A DNA stretch of 64,000 nt from Rhynchopus euleeides. Its lineage: Eukaryota; Euglenozoa; Diplonemea; Diplonemida; Diplonemidae. The stretch is taken from assembly GCA_963210315.1 (NCBI GenBank), contig OY723255.1:124001-188000 (forward strand), read 5' to 3'. Position 1 is the first letter of the stretch. Each line of letters opens with the position of its first letter. The notes below the pieces were generated by a model. That model had not been told where the DNA came from. It saw only the letters and a list, made by a program, of their open reading frames with translations, and searched no databases. The position numbers were made by a program, and so were the translations under genes. Positions 29,660 to 39,995 of the stretch are shown one piece after another.

Positions 29660-32600
29660 GGGGGTCTTCGCTCCGGGTCAATTTGGGTCAACTTGGGTCA
29701 ATTTGGGTCACCCTGGGGTTTTTCACCTTAGGAAAATGGGGGGCTTCGCTCCGGGTCAATCTGGGTCAGCTTGGGTCAGTGACCCGGAGCGAAGCCCCCC
29801 CCCCTTAGGTGACCAAAAATAGGTGAAAATTTTTGCCTATTTTCCCTTGTGTCAAACTTGGAGTCTGACCCAAAAATCGGAATCTGTGACCCATGGTTTA
29901 TATGGGCAAACCTGAAAATTTCCGACTTTTTCCTCAATTTTTCCCACTTCCTGGCCATACCTTTCCCGACCCAAAATCAAACAAATGCAGCGGAAAATGG
30001 CCAAAAATAGGCCAAAAAACCCCAAATTTTTTCCTATGGGAACGAACATGGGGGTCTTCGCTCCGGGTCAATTTGGGTCAACTTGGGTCAATTTGGGTCA
30101 CCCTGGGGTTTTTCACCTTAGGAAAATGGGGGGCTTCGCTCCGGGTCAATCTGGGTCAGCTTGGGTCAGTGACCCGGAGCGAAGCCCCCCCCCCTTAGGT
30201 GACCAAAAATAGGTGAAAATTTTTGCCTATTTTCCCTTGTGTCAAACTTGGAGTCTGACCCAAAAATCGGAATCTGTGACCCATGGTTTATATGGGCAAA
30301 CCTGAAAATTTCCGACTTTTTCCTCAATTTTTCCCACTTCCTGGCCATACCTTTCCCGACCCAAAATCAAACAAATGCAGCGGAAAATGGCCAAAAATAG
30401 GCCAAAAAACCCCAAATTTTTTCCTATGGGAACGAACATGGGGGTCTTCGCTCCGGGTCAATTTGGGTCAACTTGGGTCAATTTGGGTCACCCTGGGGTT
30501 TTTCACCTTAGGAAAATGGGGGGCTTCGCTCCGGGTCAATCTGGGTCAGCTTGGGTCAGTGACCCGGAGCGAAGCCCCCCCCCCTTAGGTGACCAAAAAT
30601 AGGTGAAAATTTTTGCCTATTTTCCCTTGTGTCAAACTTGGAGTCTGACCCAAAAATCGGAATCTGTGACCCATGGTTTATATGGGCAAACCTGAAAATT
30701 TCCGACTTTTTCCTCAATTTTTCCCACTTCCTGGCCATACCTTTCCCGACCCAAAATCAAACAAATGCAGCGGAAAATGGCCAAAAATAGGCCAAAAAAC
30801 CCCAAATTTTTTCCTATGGGAACGAACATGGGGGTCTTCGCTCCGGGTCAATTTGGGTCAACTTGGGTCAATTTGGGTCACCCTGGGGTTTTTCACCTTA
30901 GGAAAATGGGGGGCTTCGCTCCGGGTCAATCTGGGTCAGCTTGGGTCAGTGACCCGGAGCGAAGCCCCCCCCCCTTAGGTGACCAAAAATAGGTGAAAAT
31001 TTTTGCCTATTTTCCCTTGTGTCAAACTTGGAGTCTGACCCAAAAATCGGAATCTGTGACCCATGGTTTATATGGGCAAACCTGAAAATTTCCGACTTTT
31101 TCCTCAATTTTTCCCACTTCCTGGCCATACCTTTCCCGACCCAAAATCAAACAAATGCAGCGGAAAATGGCCAAAAATAGGCCAAAAAACCCCAAATTTT
31201 TTCCTATGGGAACGAACATGGGGGTCTTCGCTCCGGGTCAATTTGGGTCAACTTGGGTCAATTTGGGTCACCCTGGGGTTTTTCACCTTAGGAAAATGGG
31301 GGGCTTCGCTCCGGGTCAATCTGGGTCAGCTTGGGTCAGTGACCCGGAGCGAAGCCCCCCCCCCTTAGGTGACCAAAAATAGGTGAAAATTTTTGCCTAT
31401 TTTCCCTTGTGTCAAACTTGGAGTCTGACCCAAAAATCGGAATCTGTGACCCATGGTTTATATGGGCAAACCTGAAAATTTCCGACTTTTTCCTCAATTT
31501 TTCCCACTTCCTGGCCATACCTTTCCCGACCCAAAATCAAACAAATGCAGCGGAAAATGGCCAAAAATAGGCCAAAAAACCCCAAATTTTTTCCTATGGG
31601 AACGAACATGGGGGTCTTCGCTCCGGGTCAATTTGGGTCAACTTGGGTCAATTTGGGTCACCCTGGGGTTTTTCACCTTAGGAAAATGGGGGGCTTCGCT
31701 CCGGGTCAATCTGGGTCAGCTTGGGTCAGTGACCCGGAGCGAAGCCCCCCCCCCTTAGGTGACCAAAAATAGGTGAAAATTTTTGCCTATTTTCCCTTGT
31801 GTCAAACTTGGAGTCTGACCCAAAAATCGGAATCTGTGACCCATGGTTTATATGGGCAAACCTGAAAATTTCCGACTTTTTCCTCAATTTTTCCCACTTC
31901 CTGGCCATACCTTTCCCGACCCAAAATCAAACAAATGCAGCGGAAAATGGCCAAAAATAGGCCAAAAAACCCCAAATTTTTTCCTATGGGAACGAACATG
32001 GGGGTCTTCGCTCCGGGTCAATTTGGGTCAACTTGGGTCAATTTGGGTCACCCTGGGGTTTTTCACCTTAGGAAAATGGGGGGCTTCGCTCCGGGTCAAT
32101 CTGGGTCAGCTTGGGTCAGTGACCCGGAGCGAAGCCCCCCCCCCTTAGGTGACCAAAAATAGGTGAAAATTTTTGCCTATTTTCCCTTGTGTCAAACTTG
32201 GAGTCTGACCCAAAAATCGGAATCTGTGACCCATGGTTTATATGGGCAAACCTGAAAATTTCCGACTTTTTCCTCAATTTTTCCCACTTCCTGGCCATAC
32301 CTTTCCCGACCCAAAATCAAACAAATGCAGCGGAAAATGGCCAAAAATAGGCCAAAAAACCCCAAATTTTTTCCTATGGGAACGAACATGGGGGTCTTCG
32401 CTCCGGGTCAATTTGGGTCAACTTGGGTCAATTTGGGTCACCCTGGGGTTTTTCACCTTAGGAAAATGGGGGGCTTCGCTCCGGGTCAATCTGGGTCAGC
32501 TTGGGTCAGTGACCCGGAGCGAAGCCCCCCCCCCTTAGGTGACCAAAAATAGGTGAAAATTTTTGCCTATTTTCCCTTGTGTCAAACTTGGAGTCTGACC

Positions 32601-32760
32601 CAAAAATCGGAATCTGTGACCCATGGTTTATATGGGCAAACCTGAAAATTTCCGACTTTTTCCTCAATTTTTCCCACTTCCTGGCCATACCTTTCCCGAC
32701 CCAAAATCAAACAAATGCAGCGGAAAATGGCCAAAAATAGGCCAAAAAACCCCAAATTTT
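29660..32760. repeat. 390-bp tandem repeat, eight units
   Basis: The period is exactly 390 bp. Units look identical by eye; the eighth ends at about 32760, where sequence diverges. Each has GGGTCA words at about 10-bp spacing, a GGGGCTTCGCTCC inverted repeat around GACCCGGAGCG, and an AT-rich half. Open frames of 60, 65, 75 and 101 codons repeated in every unit are artefacts of the repetition. Confidence 0.95.
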
Positions 32761-34448
32761 TTTCCGGGGGGCTTCGCCCCCCGGACCCCCCTTGCGTGGG
32801 GGGCTTCGCCCCCCACGCCACACGCACCTCCCGGCCGGTGGCCGGTTCGGTCGTCGTCGGCTGCGCTCAAAGGGCGTGCGGTAGCCGACGCCCTTTTGTG
32901 CTCGCCTCCTCCTCCCACACTTCAGTATGTCGTTTCAGGTGAGTCCGTGTTCCTGCTTTGTTCTTCTGTCGACTGGGACGGGCCAGTCCTCGTGGGTTTC
33001 CGGCCGGTGTGTCCTCCCCCGGGACCCCCTCCTCCTCCCGCCACTTGCATCTGGTTCAACTTCAGTGAGAGCTGAGCGGGAGCCATACTTGCTCTCTTGG
33101 ACCATTTGTCCGCAGTCCTGCATCATGAAGAGTTAGGTAATGCCCAGTCGCAGCCATCCCCCGACCCAGGTGTTCTGCCGTGGGCCAGGTCACCATCTGT
33201 AGGTCACCCCGTCACACACCAGTGGGCAGGCCCTGTCAACGATATCGATGTGACTGCTCTTGCCGCAGGGCAACGGATGTGGGCCTGCATTGCATCCTGT
33301 TGCCGCTCAGTTCTGTTCCCACCGGAGCTTGTTGTTGCGCCGCAGGTCGAACAGCCTTTCGTGTGGTCGGCGCTGATCTTGTATAGAACGTAGGCAGTAG
33401 GCTGCTGTGGGTGACCTGCAGGTTACCCGTCCCTTTCGTGCAGGCAGCGCGAGAGCTGCGATGTTTATGTGTGGGAGCACGGCAGCTGCCCCACACTCCA
33501 TTCTGCTCTCTTGTCTGCTGTTTATGTTGAACAAGGTCTGGCTGCCAGTGATCTCGCTGGGGGTCGGGCAAACCATAAAAGAAGTCGGGCACAGGGTGGC
33601 CGAGCTCGCGAGAACAAAAGTGCAGCCCAACCCCGCCCCGACTTCCCGTGGTATGATGCAAACAGGATCGAATGCACGGCCACACATTCACCCAATTCGA
33701 GAGGCACCGGATGTTCCTGCCTTTGGTCGTCCTGCTGGATCAAAAATCAGGAATCCAGCCCCCCAGCCGCCGGAGGCCACGGTAGTGAACATCCTGAAAG
33801 TCTTCGAAGGCTAGTCCCCACACCGGTTGGTGCTGTTGCACATTCCAGGCGGGGATGGTCCTTCGCTTGGGGCATGATGAGGTGCGCTTCGATGAACACC
33901 ATCAAGCCCCCAGCATGCCGTTGGGTTTTCATACGCTGCGGCGCATGAAAACTCGGCCACAAGGCCGAACCCAAAAGCCCCAAAATCTGACCCGGGAGGT
34001 AGGGCCGAGGGTAGGGCCATGCCACCCCTGGCGGCCCACCCTCCCAAACAATTACAGAAAAAGGGAGGTGGGGCCGCGGCCCCCTGCCAGCCCTGGCACG
34101 GGATCACTGCTGGCGGGTAGTTCAGGCTCGTGGCCCTCCTCGTTCCGATAGCCCCTCGGACATCCAAATGATTCACGTGCAGCAGCCCATGCGCAGAGAA
34201 CGGTGTGCCGTCTTGTACAGCAACTGTTGGACAACTGTTGAAATCGTTTTTCACCAAAAAAAAATCACTCTGCGGGCCAAGTCGAAGATTTTTCTGGGGA
34301 CTTTTGGTGTCCCCAATTTTTCAATTTTCGAAAAATAAGCTCACTTTGCTAAACTGGACCCAACTCCCCACACTCTTTTTTTCCGACTTTTTCACGGGTT
34401 TTTTCCGGTTTTTTTTGGTTTTTTTTGGCGGATGGAGCGAAGACCCCC
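29660..34448. mobile_element. GGGGGTCTTCGCTCC element, copy B (eight 390-bp units)
   Basis: Terminal inverted repeats GGGGGTCTTCGCTCC/GGAGCGAAGACCCCC are flanked by the 3-bp duplication AAT (29657-29659, 34449-34451). About 32763-34448 is the inverted counterpart of 9097-10890. The rest is an expanded array of the subterminal repeat. No transposase found. Confidence 0.8.
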
Positions 34449-34598
34449 AATACTAGTTTTTATGTTACAAATTTTCAATACTTTGCGCCGACTAAGAGCA
34501 ATGTGAAAAAAATAGCGTTAAATATGAGAAAATAGCGTTAAATATGAGAAAAATAGCGTTAAATATGAAAATAGCGTAAAATAATGGAAAATAACTTA

Positions 34599-35333
34599 CA
34601 GGGGGGGGTCGAATAAACGTACTTAGTTGAATAGTAGTACTTAGCCGAATAGTAGTACTTATTTTTTTGGGGCTCTGGGGCACGTTGGGCCGTTGAATAC
34701 AAGTACTTACTTTGTACACCCGTTTTTTTGGGAAATATCTCGTTTTTTTTGAGATTTTCTTTTTGGAGGACCGCCTGCCAGTGGAGGGGGCACACAAATC
34801 CGCAAACTTTGGGGCAAGGAATGGGGACAAGGTCTATTGGTGCCACTTCGGGGAACCAGGGTGCACGGGCCCCGTAAACCCGCAAGCTCATGCGGTCCAG
34901 AGGCATCAGAACCACTGCTGAAGCCCGCCGCGCATTCCCTTCCCCACCACCACCGCCCCAGACAAAGCTCACCGTAGACCTGTGACATCCACCAACAGGG
35001 CCAATATCTTCGGCTGGTGTCGATATAATGACGACGTCGGATGCTTTCATCTGCTCACGGAATGCCTCAAGAGGATGGGCCACAGCCAGGCGCTCCCCGG
35101 CCTTCCTTCAACGAAGTGATCCGGGCCAGGGCACGCAGCAGTGACCAGCGCGCCCCTGGTGGACCAAATAGCCCCGCAGAGCCCCTGCAACAGCGTTTTT
35201 AGGAAAAGTTGAATAGACGTACTACGTACGTCTATTCGCTCGCAAAGTATTTTATACTATTTTGGCGAGGTCGATTTAGGCCCGCCCGTTCGCCGAATAG
35301 TAGTACTTAGTACGTTTATTTGACCCCCCCCTG
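34599..35333. mobile_element. 735-bp pogo-type MITE
   Basis: Ends CAGGGGGGGGTCGAATAAAC and GTTTATTTGACCCCCCCCTG are flanked by TA (34597-34598, 35334-35335). Inside the right end, CCCGCCCGTTCGCCGAATAG resembles the region just inside the poly-C end at 43010-43037, tying it to the pogo transposase family. No ORF. Confidence 0.78.
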
Positions 35334-35335
35334 TA

Positions 35336-36690
35336 ACGCAATTTAGGTGGAAAAGGCGTAAAGTATTGAAAATGCGTAATATAAAATTCTTTAAAGCCAA
35401 GCCCAGCGACAACAGGCCTTCGCTCAGAAGTGCAGACGAGTATCAGTTCTCGTTGCAGCGGTCTTTCGCGGACTTCTGTACGATGCAGGTCCGCTAATCC
35501 AACATCCAAGCCAATTAAAGTGAGAAAAGGTGAGCCAGCCTCACACAACTTGTAAAGTGACACAGGGCGAAGCCCCCATCCACCTACAACCAGAAGCAAT
35601 CACCCACAGGAAGAAACAGAACACATTGCATGGTTGTGACCGCACCCACAGCCTTTGTTGACAGCAGGCGTGTGAGCGGAAAGCGCCTTATCACTTCATA
35701 GCGACAACTGCTCTGACGGATTTCCTTTTGTTTGTTGCGTTGACGCTGCTACGCACAAAACCCTGAACTGATCACACCCTGAGCCTGATGAAGGGTGGGG
35801 TTAGTGTATAGAGCACGTTTGGTTGCTTGCTGTGGTGTAGGGCCTGGCAAGACTGTTTAATTTTCTGCTGTGGGTACCGTGGATTTTTTAATGGGGCAGT
35901 TTTTCCCTCCCGTTCACCGCCTCCTCACCACCTCCGACCTCTGGCACACAAAAATGAGACTTTCCACACAAAAAATGCCGAATCCAGGCCCCCGCCGACG
36001 CCGCCACCCGACTCAGGGCCGACTGCCATGGTGTTGTGTTGGGTACAAGTATGCACTGATATCCTGGACTGTCACTGTCTGTCTGTCTATCTGTCTGACT
36101 GTGGGGGATGTGTATGGAGGGCATCTGTGTGAGAATTGTTGGCACATCAGGGCGGAATGCGGAACACTTGTCCAAGGCACGTGCAGGAGGGGGTGGTGGG
36201 GGTGGGGTGGGGTGGGGTGGGGGCAGGTATCCGGCGCTTCACAATATCTCACTGAGAACAATCGTACTCGAGGTTGGAGCCGCGCATCGGCATTGAACAG
36301 AAGTCCACAAGAGGCGTTGGGTGCCCGGTTCATCGGCTCTCAGATTGACATTGCAGACGGCCATTGCATTCTATGCTGGGGGTCACATTGGTGGCCACTG
36401 TCAATGCGGAATTCACATGATCACGGCTTCGTGTGGGGGATTGGGGCAGGTTGTGTGACTGCGGCCGGCACAGCCACCGCCGATTCCCAGTCACACGGCT
36501 CCCCTCACCATCCGCTCACACCAACGCTCCGACCACACGCCACAACCCCACGCCCGACGCGCGACACCGGCTCGTACCCGCAACCGCCACTCCACCGGGA
36601 GGAGGCGACCCCCGCGCACGCAGCGGCGTGACGCAGCCCCGCTGGCGACCCGCAGACAGGAACCGTTGGCGTTGGTTCTCACTCCCTTGT
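35336..36690. other. Non-coding stretch with small repeats
   Basis: Holds a CTTCGCTCAGAAGTGCAG repeat (from about 35418), the third copy of the 227-bp MITE-like repeat (35670-35845) and a GGGGT-rich patch (36184-36226). A frame open at 35870-36631 has low-complexity composition and no domain, so it is not called a gene. Confidence 0.5.
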
Positions 36691-37375
36691 CGGGTGCTCC
36701 GCCCCCGCGTCCTCTGCCAGCCGCACAAACCAATCTGCTAAAAAGAACTCGCTCACTGTGGGTGCCACTAGTCGCTCACACCCGGTCGTGCGGGAACTGC
36801 CACAAGTCTGTGACAAGACCCCGGAGGTCCACAACTACAGCACGTCGCGTCGCCCCCCAGCAGCAAATCGTCTAGATCAGGCGGCGACGGAAGGCCCGGG
36901 AAGGGCGAACGGCAGCGGCGGCCGGGGGATGCAGCAGTAAACCCGGCTTGACCAGGTGCGCGGGGGGGGGCGCGGGCGGCTTCGCCGCCCGCGCCCCAAC
37001 ATGCCCCGCTGACTGTTGTCGGGATCCGCCATTGCCACGAAGACGCTCAGCCGCTCGCAGGCACCACTTCGTGGCGTCTCCGTCTCCGAGGGTCTTTGCG
37101 TGAAACAACGGTTAAAACCGACAACCTCCAGGGAGGAGGCGACCCCGCACACGCAGGACACTTGTCGGGATCTCCGCCCCCGCGTCCTCCGCCCGCCGCA
37201 CAAAGCAATCTGCTGAAGAAGCCGCTCACGCCCGGTGGAGCGGGCGGCAGAAGACCCCAGAAGTCCATGACGACCGCATGCGTCGCCGCCCCCCAGCAGC
37301 AAAGCATCTCGATCACGCGGGGCAGCGGCCGGGGGATGCAGCAGTTAACCGGGCTAGACTAGGTGACCGGCCTGC
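36690..37375. repeat. Degenerate direct repeat pair with CTTCG hairpin
   Basis: 36690-36955 and 37155-37365 match in the same orientation (CCCCCAGCAGCAAA; GGGGGATGCAGCAGT). A second module, hairpin plus about 75 bp (36967-37075), recurs at 37819-37926. Confidence 0.55.
36967..36997. repeat. Perfect 13-bp GC hairpin with CTTCG loop
   Basis: GGGGCGCGGGCGG and its exact complement flank CTTCG. A shorter copy (11-bp stem) is at 37819-37845. Confidence 0.8.
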
Positions 37376-37981
37376 AGTCGGCGATCAGCCGAGCGCGGGG
37401 GGGTGCGGGGGGGCGGGTGACTTATTGAATAGTAGAGCAAGTATCAGCGCGCGACGCGAGAAGCACAACACAGCAATATCTGCCCAGAGGGCCGGAGAGG
37501 GGAGGGGGGACAGCCTGCCTTGTCAAGATCTGCGAGAGGGGCCGAGCACCAACGCACACACAACCCGATTCCCTGATAAAGGGTGGCGGTGGTCGCGCCC
37601 CCGTCTAACCGTGCAACCGTCCAACTGCAACGCACGTGGCGGAAACTGCACTATGCAGCAACAGTGATGAGAAACAACACAGCAAACAACAGCAAGCAAA
37701 ACAGCAAGAATCACCTCGCGTCGTTCCTCCCTATCATAAAGATCGCTTACCGTGGCAAAGCCACTCGACTAAAGTCGTTCGTACGGGGGGCGCGGGGGGG
37801 CGCGGGGAGGCGCGGGGAGGCGCGGGCGGCTTCGCCGCCCGCGCCCCCACAGGCCGCGCCGACGGTTGTCGCGATCCGCGGTCGCCGCAAAGATGCTACG
37901 CCGCTCGCAGGCACCACTTCGCGGCGGGCCCTCTGCGAGCGTGCGAACTCCTACACACCCAATCATGAGCAGCCACAAGGG

Positions 37982-38580
37982 ACTCCAGGCACAGGTTGGC
38001 CCATTCCGACCCATTTGCACCCTGCCGGAGACCAATAGAATCCGCTGTGCAGCCCCCGACTTTCCTGAGCAGCCCCCAGGTATTCCAGGCACAGGACAAC
38101 CCATTCTGACCCATTTGCACCCTGCCGGATACCCGATCAGCATGCCGGAGACCATTAGAATCCGCTGCGCAGCCCCCGCACTTCCTGAGCAGCCCCCAGG
38201 AACTCCAGGCACAGGACAACCCATTCCGACCCATTTGCACCCTGCCGGACACCCGATCAGCATGCCGGAGACCAATAGAATCCGCTGCGCAGCCCCCACA
38301 CTTCCTGAGCAGCCCCCAGGTACTCTAGGCACAGGACAACCCATTCTGACCCATTTGCACCCTGCCGGATCCCCGATCAGCATGCCGGAGACCATTAGAA
38401 TCCGCTGCGCAGCCCCCGACTTTCCTGAGCAGCCCCCAGGTACTCCAGGCACAGGATGACCTATCCCGACCCATTTGCACCCTGCCGGACACCCGATCAG
38501 CATGCCGGAGGCCATTGGAATCCGCTGAGCAGCCCCCACACTTCCTGAGCAGCCCCCAGGTACTCCAGGCACAGGATGAC
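37982..38580. repeat. 120-bp minisatellite, about five units
   Basis: The period is exactly 120 bp from 38101 to 38580, with an atypical first unit. The unit includes ACCCATTTGCACCCTGCCGG and CCCGATCAGCATGCCGGAG. Because 120 is a multiple of three, frames stay open on both strands; substitutions do not favour either frame, so it is treated as non-coding. Confidence 0.88.
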
Positions 38581-38588
38581 CCATTCCA

Positions 38589-39658
38589 GCACCAAAATAG
38601 GTCGCTCAAGGTCGCTCCAAGGTCGCTCACAGCAAACAGAGGTCGCTCAGCACCAAAACAGGTCGCTCAAGGTCGCTCCAAGGTCGCTCACAGCAAACAG
38701 AGGTCGCTCAGCACCAAAACAGGTCGCTCGAGGTCGCTCCAAGGTCGCTCACAGCTAACAGAGGTCGCTCAGCACCAAAACAGGTCGCTCAAGGTCGCTC
38801 CGAGGTCGCTCACATCAAACAGAGGTCGCTCAGCACCAAAATAGGTCGCTCAAGGTCGCTCCGAGGTCGCTCACAGCAAACAGAGGTCGCTCAGCACCAA
38901 AACAGGTCGCTCGAGGTCGCTCCGAGGTCGCTCACATCAAACAGAGGTCGCTCAGCACCAAAACAGGTCGCTCAAGGTCGCTCCAAGGTCGCTCACAGCA
39001 AACAGAGGTCGCTCAGCACCAAAACAGGTCGCTCGAGGTCGCTCCAAGGTCGCTCACAGCTAACAGAGGTCGCTCAGCACCAAAACAGGTCGCTCAAGGT
39101 CGCTCCGAGGTCGCTCACATCAAACAGAGGTCGCTCAGCACCAAAATAGGTCGCTCAAGGTCGCTCCGAGGTCGCTCACAGCAAACAGAGGTCGCTCAGC
39201 ACCAAAACAGGTCGCTCGAGGTCGCTCCGAGGTCGCTCAGCACCAAAACAGGTCGCTCAAGGTCGCTCCAAGGTCGCTCACAGCAAACAGAGGTCGCTCA
39301 GCACCAAAACAGGTCGCTCGAGGTCGCTCCAAGGTCGCTCACAGCTAACAGAGGTCGCTCAGCACCAAAACAGGTCGCTCAAGGTCGCTCCGAGGTCGCT
39401 CACATCAAACAGAGGTCGCTCAGCACCAAAATAGGTCGCTCAAGGTCGCTCCGAGTTCGCTCACAGCAAACAGAGCTCGCTCAGCACCAAAACAGGTCGC
39501 TCGAGTTCGCTCCGAGGTCGCTCACATCAAACAGAGGTCGCTCAGCACCAAAACAGGTCGCTCAAGGTCGCTCCAAGGTCGCTCACAGCAAACAGAGGTC
39601 GCTCAGCACCAAAACAGGTCGCTCGAGGTCGCTCCAAGGTCGCTCACAGCAAACAGAG
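38589..39658. repeat. 61-bp minisatellite with higher-order structure
   Basis: About 17-18 units, most of 61 bp, each with four AGGTCGCTC words and a GCACCAAAA block. Variant units recur in a fixed order of about five, giving a higher-order repeat near 305 bp. One unit near 39215 is shortened. Confidence 0.9.
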
Positions 39659-39995
39659 GACGATCGGGGACGATCAATCAGCATGCCGCAGACCAAGCAA
39701 GGACTGTCCAGACGTTTCGTCGTCAGTTTCAGCACCGCATATGTCGCTATCCGCAGCCTGACGCCATCCTAGCACAGGAGTATCTAGCCGTCGGCTTTTC
39801 GTCCTGCCCAACACCACACCTTCAGGAGGCGTGCACTCCAACACTCTTAACAATGGAGGCATGCCCCTCACCACTCAGCTGCTGATGAGAGGAGCACCAC
39901 ACGTCAAGGACGTGCCAGGTACCACCTACTCATCAGGAGCTGCCCTGCCTTGGGAGCAGAGAATGGGGTTTAACATGCAGTAACCCCTCCAGACA

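Noticed and set aside
29852-32827. Repeated 60-, 65-, 75- and 101-codon frames
   Set aside because: Identical in every 390-bp unit on both strands; by-products of a repeat, with no protein-like composition.
35870-36631. 253-codon plus-strand frame
   Set aside because: Crosses a GGGGT-rich patch and a MITE-like flank; low-complexity composition, no domain.
37769-38584. 271-codon frame with 40-residue repeats
   Set aside because: The 120-bp period leaves both strands open; substitutions do not favour synonymous change in either.
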